Part shown: positions 1 through 6,220 of the stretch, in pieces
How the letters are laid out: every line of letters starts with the position of its first letter
How positions within the stretch are numbered: the stretch's first letter is position 1
Made by a program: the position numbers and the translations under genes
From: Nitrosopumilaceae archaeon
GTDB taxonomy: Archaea; Thermoproteota; Nitrososphaeria; Nitrososphaerales; Nitrosopumilaceae
Direction: 5' to 3'
Assembly: GCA_007571225.1 (NCBI GenBank)
Contig: RKRU01000094.1
Location: 1-10,241 of the forward strand
Length of the DNA stretch: 10,241 bases
The notes under the pieces: generated by a model
Seen by the model: only the letters and a program-made list of their open reading frames with translations
Databases searched by the model: none
Told to the model about the DNA's origin: nothing

Positions 1-105
1 GCGCATTACAGAAATTGCCCGCATGATCCCATATTAAAGCCATGCCTTCAAAACGGAGAATTATATACATAAATTCATACCATGCCTGCCAGTGTAACCG
101 TTTAC

Positions 106-162
106 GTCCCCACTGCCTGAATGACCGATTCTAGACATAAATTTGGCAAATTGTTTACACTA
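106..162 (+). repeat. Decayed copy of the dispersed MITE-like repeat
   Basis: This stretch aligns without gaps to positions 3198-3254 of the full-length repeat at 3108-3363, in the same orientation. By eye, about 35 of 57 bases match. In the last 27 bases (136-162) every one of the 7 differences is a C/T or G/A transition, the pattern expected of an old copy decaying by deamination. The beginning of the copy may reach back to about base 6, where TTACAGAA resembles the repeat terminus, but that part is weak. It lies upstream of the Rieske gene. I see no gene in 1-293. Confidence 0.5.
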
Positions 163-172
163 GACGTAAACA
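152..172. promoter_or_regulatory. Palindromic site TGTTTAC-N7-GTAAACA
   Basis: Two perfect 7-base inverted arms (152-158 and 166-172) are separated by 7 bases, about 100 bp before the predicted Rieske transcription start. The related word GTTTACGTC also occurs at 99-107. The spacing would suit a dimeric winged-helix regulator. However, the left arm lies inside the decayed repeat copy, so the symmetry could be inherited from that repeat. Regulatory function is an inference only. Confidence 0.3.
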
Positions 173-261
173 GTTACTGTGATATGCATGGTTTGCTTTT
201 TTGGATGAGATTGGTCTTTTAGCGGCAAAAGAGCTGGGACTGCGCCCTCATTACGTGTAAG

Positions 262-269
262 TCTAAATA
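262..269 (+). promoter_or_regulatory. TATA-like box for the Rieske gene
   Basis: TCTAAATA is centred at about 265.5. Archaeal transcription usually begins about 27 bases after the centre of the TATA box, here near 292-293. That places the first in-frame GTG (294) at or next to the 5' end of the mRNA, giving a leaderless transcript. It argues against the ATG at 276, which lies only 7 bases beyond the box. Confidence 0.45.
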
Positions 270-293
270 CCGTACATGCGTGGCATAATCATC

Positions 294-596
294 GTGGTGT
301 GGAAGAAGATTGCCAAGAAGGGCGCCGTGGCTCCCGGAAAAGGAAGGGCATTTACCGTTGAAGGCAGGCAGATTGCACTGTTCAACCAGGATGGATACCA
401 TGCCATTGACGACCTGTGCGTGCACCAGGATGGTTCCATTGCCCCCGGCGAGCTTGATGGCGATATAGTAGAGTGTCCGCTGCACTTTTGGCACTACAAC
501 ATAAAGACCGGCGAGCTTACCGACTACCTCAAGGATGTCAAGCTGCAGACGTATCCTGTGGATGTAAGGGACGACGGCATCTACATAGATGCCTGA
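294..596 (+). CDS. Rieske [2Fe-2S] ferredoxin (NirD / dioxygenase-ferredoxin type)
   Basis: A small soluble electron carrier of about 100 residues with one Rieske fold. The cluster ligands are visible as two boxes, CVH and, 16 residues later, CPLH, so two Cys and two His bind a [2Fe-2S] cluster. There is no signal peptide or membrane anchor, so it should act in the cytoplasm, passing electrons to an oxygenase or reductase that is not in this window. The size is that of NirD-like and biphenyl-dioxygenase-type ferredoxins. I chose GTG 294 because a TATA-like box lies about 28 bases upstream and the protein then begins MVWKKIAK; an in-frame ATG at 276 would add six residues (MRGIII). It appears monocistronic: a minisatellite and a separate promoter region divide it from nadE. 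Family is secure from the motif; the partner is unknown. Confidence 0.88.
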   Translation: MVWKKIAKKGAVAPGKGRAFTVEGRQIALFNQDGYHAIDDLCVHQDGSIAPGELDGDIVECPLHFWHYNIKTGELTDYLKDVKLQTYPVDVRDDGIYIDA

Positions 597-614
597 CGCC
601 TGCGTGGATGCGCA

Positions 615-691
615 CGCAGCAACACACACACACGCAGCAACACACACACACGCAGCAACACACACACACGCAGCAACACACACACGCAGCA
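615..691 (+). repeat. 18-bp minisatellite (CGCAGC + CA-rich tail)
   Basis: The word CGCAGC recurs at 615, 633, 651, 669 and 685. Three units are exactly 18 bp (CGCAGCAACACACACACA) and the fourth is 16 bp, missing one CA. The array begins 18 bp after the Rieske stop codon and ends 75 bp before the nadE start. Long open frames across it on both strands (translating as CVCVAA or QQHTHT runs) are by-products of the repeat. Strand slippage could change the copy number. Confidence 0.95.
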
Positions 692-733
692 GACTCTTGC
701 TTGTAGCACAAAGAAAATGACGTCAATCATAAC

Positions 734-750
734 CTTTATTCTGATATATA
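734..750 (+). promoter_or_regulatory. Candidate TATA boxes for nadE
   Basis: Two A/T-rich boxes precede the TTG start at 766. CTTTATT (734-740) is centred 29 bases upstream and would give a leaderless transcript. GATATATA (743-750) is closer to consensus, but its predicted start site falls a few bases inside the gene. I favour the first box if the TTG start is right. Confidence 0.35.
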
Positions 751-765
751 CACACACAAATCCTG

Positions 766-1587
766 TTGAATCCAGACATCATATCTGAGATTACATCCCA
801 AGATTATGCGGCCATTACAGGACGCATACGCAGGTTCATTACGGCACAACTTGACCGTTCCAGTACCAAGGGGCTCGTACTGGGGCTGAGCGGGGGGATA
901 GACTCGGCCGTTCTGGCATATCTGTGCCGTACCGAGGATCTTCTTGGACGGACGCTTGCCCTGATAATGCCCGATACTAGGGTTACGCCAGATTCGGAGA
1001 CTGCAGACGCGCAGAAGATAATATCAATTTTGGGTATGCAGTACAAGCTGATAGACATAAACCCGATAGTGCGCGAGTATACCATGTACCTAGAGCCTAG
1101 TGCCACTGCAAGGGCCAACCTCAGCGCAAGGGTAAGATCCGACATACTGTACTATTACGCAAACGCAAAAGACTACCTTGTCCTAGGCTCAAGTGACAGA
1201 AGCGAGTACTTGATGGGATATTTTACAAAATACGGGGACGGGGCCTCTGACCTGATGCCCATTACATCGCTGTACAAGCTGCAGGTGCGCAAGCTGGCAG
1301 AACACCTAGAGGTACCTGAAGATATAATATCAAAGAAGAGCAGCCCGCACCTGCGCAAGGGCGACGTGGCAGAAGATGAACTGGGAGCATCATACGAGGA
1401 GATAGACTCTATACTATGGTGCATGATTGAGAAGGGCATGTCTGCCTCGGAGGCTGCCAGAGCCGCCCAGACTGACATGGAGACGGCAGAGCGCATCGGC
1501 CGCATGTACACGTCAAGTATGCACAAGAGGACAGTTCCTGCAACTGAGTCGGGACTGTCCTTTGGAGGTGGAACCGTCATACAATGA
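766..1587 (+). CDS. nadE: NH3-dependent NAD+ synthetase
   Basis: Catalyses the last step of NAD biosynthesis, amidation of nicotinic acid adenine dinucleotide using ATP and ammonia. The 273-residue length matches the single-domain, ammonia-dependent form; no glutaminase (nitrilase) domain is present. The ATP-pyrophosphatase P-loop SGGIDSA is at residues 42-48. GSSDRSEYLMGYFTKYGDG and the ELGASYEEID segment match the conserved substrate-binding and C-terminal regions of the family. The start is TTG at 766; no in-frame ATG exists before residue 90, which would already be past the P-loop, and a TATA-like box sits about 29 bases upstream. The last bases overlap the cysS start as ATGA (1584-1587), so translation of the two is probably coupled. 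Identification is firm from the motifs; only the start is uncertain. Confidence 0.95.
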   Translation: MNPDIISEITSQDYAAITGRIRRFITAQLDRSSTKGLVLGLSGGIDSAVLAYLCRTEDLLGRTLALIMPDTRVTPDSETADAQKIISILGMQYKLIDINPIVREYTMYLEPSATARANLSARVRSDILYYYANAKDYLVLGSSDRSEYLMGYFTKYGDGASDLMPITSLYKLQVRKLAEHLEVPEDIISKKSSPHLRKGDVAEDELGASYEEIDSILWCMIEKGMSASEAARAAQTDMETAERIGRMYTSSMHKRTVPATESGLSFGGGTVIQ

Positions 1588-3053
1588 CTGTACTGTTCGA
1601 TACACTCTCCGGCAGGAAGATTGATCCTGTGCGGCCTGGCAGCAGTACAGTAGGGATCTACCTGTGCGGCGTTACTGTATATGATGATGTGCATATAGGA
1701 CACGCCCGTACGATAGTGGTCTTTGATGTACTGAGAAACCATCTTGAGCGCACAGGCGGCCTCAGCGTGCGCATGGTACAGAACTTTACCGATGTGGATG
1801 ATAAGATTATTGCACGCGCCCGTGCAGAGGATACAACGGCCGCTGCAATAAGCGGCAGATACATCAACAGGTATCATGACGAGCTGAACCGCCTTGGAGT
1901 CCAGCGCGCAGATGTATATCCAAGGGCCACCGAACACATCGGCGACATGATACACTTCATCGAGGATCTCGTGCGCAAGGGGGTGGCGTACAGATCCGAA
2001 AACGGGGTGTACTTTGCAGTCTCTAAGTTTCCTCGGTATGGCGCGCTCTCAAAGAAGAGAACAGATGATCTTCAGCTGGGCGCCCGGGTGGAGGTTGATG
2101 AGACAAAGGAGAACCCGCTTGACTTTGCTCTATGGAAGTTTGCTAGCGACGAGCCCACATGGGACAGCCCTTGGGGGGCGGGCAGGCCGGGATGGCACAT
2201 AGAGTGTTCTGCGATGAGCACAAGATACTTGGGCGGCGATACAATTGACGTACACGGCGGGGGCCGCGACTTGATATTTCCCCACCACGAAAACGAGATA
2301 GCACAGTCCGAATCCCGTATGGACGGGGAGTTTGCCCGCATATGGATGCATGTCGGGATGGTCACCATACAGGGGGAGAAGATGTCAAAGTCCCTTGGCA
2401 ACATAAGGACACTAAATAAGGTACTGCACGACTGGGGCGCCAATGTGATACGACTGTTCTGCCTGTCGGGCCATTATTCAAAACCCATCGACTATTCAGA
2501 AGAGAACCTGAGCGAGAGTCTGGCAAGATGGAGACAGATCGAGGCGTGTAGTTGCGAGCTTGCACATGCGGCGCGCAAGGGCGCCCTAGGAGACGACGCG
2601 TATGACAAAGCGGTAGCGGCGACTGATAATGATGATAATGATAATGATAATGATAATGATGTATCTGATACCGGCGCCGAGTTTGACTGGGCGCTGGATC
2701 ATGACCTCAACACGCACCTTGCACTTGTGGCCCTGATGAGACTGGTATCGGATACAAACAACAAGATAGCAGGCGGGACGCTGAACGCCGGTTGGGCCTC
2801 AAGGGCGGGAGCCGAGTTGTCAAGGATGACAGGCGTGCTGGGCTTGACAATTCCTGAGATGACCGAAGAGTACTGCATGTCCATAGATGCCATAGTTGCC
2901 GAGCGCAACACGCTGCGAATGAACAGGGAGTACAAGAGGGCAGATGAGATAAGAGACAGGCTTGCCGCACAAAACATAGAGATACTTGACCGCGGCGGGG
3001 GCGAGACTGTCTGGATCAGGCGGGAACCGGTATGCGGTGATGCGGGCAGCTAG
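1584..3053 (+). CDS. cysS: Cysteinyl-tRNA synthetase
   Basis: Class I aminoacyl-tRNA synthetase that charges tRNA-Cys. At 489 residues it has the usual length. The HIGH signature is at residues 37-40 and KMSKS at 266-270. The zinc site that selects cysteine is complete, with C28, C208, H234 and E238 (in HHENE) at positions matching the known bacterial site. The C-terminal helical region begins after about residue 365 and ends near KRADEIRDRL, typical of the DALR/anticodon-binding part. Odd feature: residues 348-359 are a D/N run encoded by GATAAT microsatellite repeats, in the linker before that helical domain. Translation starts inside the nadE stop (ATGA overlap), implying one mRNA. A MITE-like repeat begins 54 bp after the stop, and a short hairpin (3078-3094) lies between. 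Confidence 0.97.
   Translation: MTVLFDTLSGRKIDPVRPGSSTVGIYLCGVTVYDDVHIGHARTIVVFDVLRNHLERTGGLSVRMVQNFTDVDDKIIARARAEDTTAAAISGRYINRYHDELNRLGVQRADVYPRATEHIGDMIHFIEDLVRKGVAYRSENGVYFAVSKFPRYGALSKKRTDDLQLGARVEVDETKENPLDFALWKFASDEPTWDSPWGAGRPGWHIECSAMSTRYLGGDTIDVHGGGRDLIFPHHENEIAQSESRMDGEFARIWMHVGMVTIQGEKMSKSLGNIRTLNKVLHDWGANVIRLFCLSGHYSKPIDYSEENLSESLARWRQIEACSCELAHAARKGALGDDAYDKAVAATDNDDNDNDNDNDVSDTGAEFDWALDHDLNTHLALVALMRLVSDTNNKIAGGTLNAGWASRAGAELSRMTGVLGLTIPEMTEEYCMSIDAIVAERNTLRMNREYKRADEIRDRLAAQNIEILDRGGGETVWIRREPVCGDAGS
2625..2660 (+). repeat. In-frame (GATAAT)n microsatellite inside cysS
   Basis: Five GATAAT hexamers plus two GAT trinucleotides encode codons 348-359 of CysS, reading as alternating Asp and Asn. 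Because the unit is 6 bp, gain or loss of units leaves the frame intact and changes only the length of an acidic linker. A 16-base core, AATGATGATAATGATA (2628-2643), recurs outside the gene at 6374-6389 (reverse complement), and 15 bases of it recur twice in the array at the window end. Confidence 0.95.
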
Positions 3054-3107
3054 GCAAGTTATGTGGTGGTGGCAGTCCATGCCGGTATGGCATGCTGTGG
3101 GACCTGT

Positions 3108-3363
3108 GGTTCTCTACAGAATACATGTGCTGGCCAATCCCGGATAATATCGGTTCGCAAGGATTGCCCGCTTTACAGTCACCCGGCAGCCTCCTAGGTC
3201 CCCTATGTACAAACAACTAATCCCGTGCACAAATTCGGCAGGTTGTCTACGCCAAGATTGTATTGCAGATTAGGATCCGCCATATTTTTTGACAAGGTCA
3301 TTGAGTCAGGCTGGGCCCGTCTTCTAGATAACCCTGGCCGGCATCAGCATTCTGGATAGAACT
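3108..3363 (+). repeat. MITE-like repeat, left copy (256 bp)
   Basis: This block is the reverse complement of 5141-5393 over its whole length. I estimate about three-quarters identity by eye, with perfect stretches such as AGACAACCTGCCGAATT. It is bounded by imperfect 28-base terminal inverted repeats: the left begins GGTTCTCTACAGAAT at 3108, and the right (on the complement) begins AGTTCTATCCAGAAT at 3363, with 20 of 28 matching. No frame is kept open between the two copies, so it looks non-coding and non-autonomous. No clear target-site duplication is visible. It fills the space between the convergent cysS and the 507-residue gene, whose stop codon directly abuts base 3363. Confidence 0.85.
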
Positions 3364-4887
3364 TCAGAGAGAACCATCTGCATGGGAAAAAAATTTTTCG
3401 AACCCTTCACGGAAAGAATTAGACGACTTTGGTTCATAATTGGAGAGAATATACTCTGATAACTGCTGTGAGTTCCTGAGCGCAAGTCGCAGGCCTGGAT
3501 CTACGCACTTTTCTCCCCTTAGAAGTTTTGTTGTGTCTTGTAGTACTGTATCAAACTGATTTCTCAATACACAACTGTGCAGTTTTAGCAGTTGATGGGA
3601 CCTGTATAGCATCCACGCCTGTTTGTGTCTGGTTGTACGTGCATACCAATTTGTCATATGGGCGGCTATCTCAGAAGCACTTGTGTGAACTAGGTAGTCG
3701 TCGTGGGATTTGGGTATGTTGCCATGATATACTGGGCCGCCCCTATAATCTAGGTTGTCATAATTTACGAGGCCGCCCTTGTAATCCAGACCACGTTCAT
3801 CAAACATGTCGTGGTGCCGCATCTGTACTCCTTCCTGATCTTCCTCTTTTATCAAATACTCTCTCAAAGTTCCATCGTCATCATAGTAGGTCTGCAGGAT
3901 GTGCTGGAGTATAATACACCCGTCCTCAATCATGGTCATGATGCGGGAATCCCTAAATGTCACTGCAGGATCAAGTGTTGGTATTTTCTCTAGTACAGCA
4001 CTAAACTTCTCACTTAGTATGGATACATACAAGTCGTCTAGCACCCCGCTACCTTCATTGGGCTTTCTTGGCATGTCTCCGGTCTTGTACCAGTACCAGT
4101 CTGCCAAAAAAAACAGGGACTTGGCGGCTTCATGACAGTCGTCATGGTATATTTTGTCCAGTATTATGGCATACTGCGTCTGTGCGGTAAAATACAGGTA
4201 TACAAGGTTCAGTCCTGTCATCTTGCGAATGTGCCTGTATATGCCGTTTATCTTTTGGTAGTTTTCCATATTTCTCACATTATTAAAATAATCACATTCA
4301 GTATCAGGCAGAACTGCCGTCGATATCCTGTTATACACTACAAAGGATTTGGGACGTATCGACGAGGTGATCCCCGTAAGGGTTGCGCTAAGACTGCAGC
4401 CTGCCGCAGATACAAATTTGCCCAGCCCCTCAACAAGTACACCATATGTACAGTCGGATATAAACACCTCAAGCAGATCCAAGAACGCCGTCTTGTTTTT
4501 GGGATCCTCCAGCTCGGGCACCCTGTTCATACCCGCAAAGCTCCCATGCGTGGCCAGTCTTGTTATGCGGTTTTTCAAGTCATGGTCCATCTGCGGAAGG
4601 CGCCCCAATATCGTTTCCAGATGTCTCTTTTTTAGACGCGACCAGTTCAATATGTTAAGATATGCGTTAATCATGTCTTGGTAGGACTTGTTGTTCCTCT
4701 CAAATGCATCTCTGTTCTTTATTACATATTTGGTAAACAGCCTAGTCGCCCTGCTTGTATTTACAAACTCATCTATGGAATTCTCATCGGGAACTGTTCT
4801 GGAAAGTATTGAAGTCAGACTGAGCACGGCATGACGGGGGTAGCCACGCGCAGGCCCTTTAGAGTGGTGTATGTCCGTCTTTTCCAA
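3364..4887 (-). CDS. Uncharacterised 507-residue protein between inverted repeats
   Basis: I do not recognise this protein. It looks soluble and largely helical, with no signal peptide or obvious membrane segment. The first half is rich in charged helices. A central segment (GLGKFVSAAGCSLSATLTG, then KSFVVYNRIS) faintly recalls helical domains in defence-type proteins where a glycine/serine motif precedes P-x-x-F-x-V/I-Y-N; this is a memory of a pattern, not a homology claim. Residues about 365-389 hold a 12-residue tandem duplication (GLDYKGGLVNYD then NLDYRGGPVYHG, a 36-bp DNA duplication). The start is TTG at 4887, chosen because a TATA box lies 28 bases upstream; no in-frame ATG precedes it. 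The TGA stop touches the left MITE copy. Long uninterrupted frame, a promoter and sensible composition argue that it is a real gene; lower G+C suggests foreign origin. Confidence 0.75.
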   Translation of the reverse strand: MEKTDIHHSKGPARGYPRHAVLSLTSILSRTVPDENSIDEFVNTSRATRLFTKYVIKNRDAFERNNKSYQDMINAYLNILNWSRLKKRHLETILGRLPQMDHDLKNRITRLATHGSFAGMNRVPELEDPKNKTAFLDLLEVFISDCTYGVLVEGLGKFVSAAGCSLSATLTGITSSIRPKSFVVYNRISTAVLPDTECDYFNNVRNMENYQKINGIYRHIRKMTGLNLVYLYFTAQTQYAIILDKIYHDDCHEAAKSLFFLADWYWYKTGDMPRKPNEGSGVLDDLYVSILSEKFSAVLEKIPTLDPAVTFRDSRIMTMIEDGCIILQHILQTYYDDDGTLREYLIKEEDQEGVQMRHHDMFDERGLDYKGGLVNYDNLDYRGGPVYHGNIPKSHDDYLVHTSASEIAAHMTNWYARTTRHKQAWMLYRSHQLLKLHSCVLRNQFDTVLQDTTKLLRGEKCVDPGLRLALRNSQQLSEYILSNYEPKSSNSFREGFEKFFSHADGSL

Positions 4888-4910
4888 CTGTTGATATTTG
4901 TGGTGTGCAT

Positions 4911-4920
4911 TTTATAAATT
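4911..4920 (-). promoter_or_regulatory. TATA box of the 507-residue gene
   Basis: On the minus strand this reads AATTTATAAA, close to the archaeal TATA consensus, centred 28 bases before the TTG at 4887. Transcription would begin at or next to that TTG, giving a leaderless mRNA. This is the strongest promoter-like element in the window and is the reason for accepting the TTG start. Confidence 0.6.
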
Positions 4921-5040
4921 TAATAGGCTGGGCGGTGGTATGATCCTGCCTGCCTGCTGCATGGATGTGACGGCCTTGTAGTCCTTCTGGGCATGAGGAA
5001 ATGCGCCCGTGGGTCAAATTTTGTCAATAAATCTTCTCCC

Positions 5041-5060
5041 AGATTCCACGCGTGGGATCT
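5041..5060. promoter_or_regulatory. 20-bp near-perfect palindrome, possible operator
   Basis: AGATTCCACGCGTGGGATCT is self-complementary apart from one base pair, with the inner ten bases CCACGCGTGG perfect. It lies 154 bp upstream of the orphan gene start and about 80 bp before the right MITE. Such symmetry fits a dimeric DNA-binding protein or a restriction/recombination site. The distance from the promoter is long for simple repression, so function is open. Confidence 0.35.
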
Positions 5061-5140
5061 TCGACATGGGCTTGTTGGCAGCAGTTTCAGTCTGGGTTTG
5101 GGCCTGGAGGCGGGTAATCTGTAGAATCTGTGCGGGGATC

Positions 5141-5393
5141 GGTTCTATACAGAATGCGGATACTGGCCGGGGTTCTAAAATACGGGCCCAACCGGCCTCA
5201 TAATGGCCTTCAAAAAATACGGCGGATCCTGATCTGTAATGTAGTCTCGATGCAGACAACCTGCCGAATTCATGCCCGGGATCAGTTATCTGGATATGGG
5301 GGACCCAGACGGCTGCGGGGTGTCTATACGTGGGTAATCTTTACGAGCCGATATTGTCTGAGACTGGCCAGCACCAGTATTCTGGAGGGAACC
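5141..5393 (-). repeat. MITE-like repeat, right copy (253 bp, inverted)
   Basis: Reverse-complement partner of 3108-3363. Termini are GGTTCTATACAGAAT (5141) and, on the complement, GGTTCCCTCCAGAAT (5393), matching at 21 of 28 positions over the terminal inverted repeats. The conserved interior includes AGACAACCTGCCGAATT and GGCGGATCCT. It lies between the divergently transcribed orphan gene and the chlorite-dismutase-like gene. Small indels relative to the left copy break every reading frame, so it is treated as non-coding. Confidence 0.85.
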
Positions 5394-5512
5394 GGTGCAT
5401 AATCCCTGCAGCCGTGGCGGGTCAGGCGTTTATGGTCAGGCCGGCTGCGCAACAACTTTTCCCGTACGCGAGATTATGGTACTGGGGTAATGATTATCCT
5501 ACTGTTGCCATG

Positions 5513-5522
5513 CTTTTTAAGG
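5513..5522 (+). promoter_or_regulatory. TATA-like box for the chlorite-dismutase-like gene
   Basis: CTTTTTAAGG is centred about 32 bases before the TTG at 5549. The predicted transcription start near 5544 would leave a leader of only about five bases, in keeping with the leaderless style of the other genes here. Confidence 0.4.
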
Positions 5523-5548
5523 CCTTGTTGTTACTACCGATGTAGGAT

Positions 5549-6220
5549 TTGAAGCAACTACCACAATACTACTTTGGATTCTCCTTCTTCAAGCTTGACT
5601 CAAAGTGGAGATGGATGTCTGATCTTGCAAAAGAAGAGTCGGCCAAGGAGGTGGATAATGTCCTGAGACAGACCCGCATAATGTACCGCTCATACTCAAA
5701 CGTCGGAATTCGTGACGATACTGACTTTCTGCTGTGGTTTGCAGCGCCCGCAGTGGATGACATCCAGCGTGCAGTGGAGAAGCTGTACACGACCGTATTT
5801 GGCAAGTATGTGGTTCCTTCTAGGACGTATCTGTCGTGTACGCGCCCCTCGGCATATGCGCCGAGTTCTGCGCCTCAGGGATTCATAGCAGGAGACGAGC
5901 CCAAGCGGTACGTAATAGTATATCCGTTTACCAAAACCCGGGAGTGGTATCTGCTGCCGCAGGAGTCGCGGCAGAAGATAATGGACGAGCATATCGCAGT
6001 CAGCAGGATGTATCCACAGATCATCCTCAATACGACATACTCGTTTGGCATTCACGACGAGGACTTTATGCTCGCCTTTGAGGTGGACAACATACGGGAC
6101 TTTCAGGATCTGATAATGGATTTGAGGGAGACGGAGGTATCATCATACGTGCAAAACGACATTCCAATGATCGTGTGCATCAAAAAGGAGATAGTGCCTC
6201 TGATACTTAGCATGGGATGA
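5549..6220 (+). CDS. Chlorite-dismutase/HemQ-superfamily heme protein
   Basis: A 223-residue member of the family that includes chlorite dismutase and coproheme decarboxylase (HemQ/ChdC). It starts LPQYYFGFSFFKLDSKWRWM, as archaeal members do. Family landmarks are YPFTKTREWYL (Y125 and K129 align with the coproheme-binding Tyr and Lys of HemQ), the proximal heme-ligand His at H148 in DEHI, and TTYSFGIHDEDFMLAFE. The distal residue, 13 positions after the proximal His (Arg in chlorite dismutases, Gln in Firmicute HemQ), is Asn161. True chlorite dismutase activity is therefore unlikely; coproheme decarboxylation or another heme-dependent role fits better but is not proven. The start is TTG 5549 with a TATA-like box just upstream. 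A nearby AhbAB gene supports a link to heme synthesis. It ends inside the arm of an inverted repeat (6211-6217). Confidence 0.88.
   Translation: MKQLPQYYFGFSFFKLDSKWRWMSDLAKEESAKEVDNVLRQTRIMYRSYSNVGIRDDTDFLLWFAAPAVDDIQRAVEKLYTTVFGKYVVPSRTYLSCTRPSAYAPSSAPQGFIAGDEPKRYVIVYPFTKTREWYLLPQESRQKIMDEHIAVSRMYPQIILNTTYSFGIHDEDFMLAFEVDNIRDFQDLIMDLRETEVSSYVQNDIPMIVCIKKEIVPLILSMG

Larger units (their letters stand above)
4888..5140. other. Intergenic segment between orphan-gene promoter and right MITE
   Basis: No convincing gene. It holds the orphan gene's TATA box (4911-4920) and a 20-bp near-perfect palindrome (5041-5060). A minus-strand open frame from 5259 to 5014 runs through here into the MITE, but its sequence is not kept in the other MITE copy and it has no start signal. 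The stretch from the right MITE to the next gene (5394-5548) shows only that gene's TATA-like box. Confidence 0.5.
3108..5393. mobile_element. Candidate composite unit: orphan gene between inverted MITE copies
   Basis: Two about 255-bp repeats in opposite orientation enclose a single gene (minus strand), its promoter and a 20-bp palindrome. The gene is lower in G+C than flanking housekeeping genes: hand counts give 22/60 and 27/60 at 3541-3660, against 31/60 at 1981-2040 in cysS. There is no transposase inside, so movement would need one supplied in trans. Alternatively the two MITEs inserted independently on either side of an existing gene; the sequence alone cannot decide this. Confidence 0.35.

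Noticed and set aside
183..260. Short frame reading FLDEIGLLAAKELGLRPHYV before a TAA
   Set aside because: It looks protein-like but has only 25 codons, no start codon and a stop just upstream; it may be the tail of a lost gene, but I cannot support that.
615..691. CRISPR array at 615-691 or 10173-10241
   Set aside because: Units are 18 and 23 bp, directly adjacent, with no unique spacers between them.
219..726. Minus- and plus-strand open frames rich in CVCVAA or QQHTHT across the minisatellite
   Set aside because: They come from translating an 18-bp repeat whose unit is a multiple of three; they overlap the Rieske gene and have no independent coding signal.
3078..3094. Hairpin CATGCC-GGTAT-GGCATG after cysS as a terminator
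   Set aside because: No T-run follows, and archaeal termination depends mainly on T-rich tracts rather than hairpins.
3151..3171. GGTTCGCAAGGATTGCC in the left repeat as a tRNA T-arm
   Set aside because: No cloverleaf arms or acceptor stem can be built around it, and the right repeat copy does not keep the T-loop sequence.
3528..4684. Several plus-strand frames of 60-167 codons opposite the orphan gene
   Set aside because: They are shadows of the 507-codon minus-strand gene, overlapping one another without promoters or recognisable motifs.
5014..5402. Small open frames on both strands through the right MITE copy
   Set aside because: Indels between the two copies shift every frame, so no common protein is conserved.
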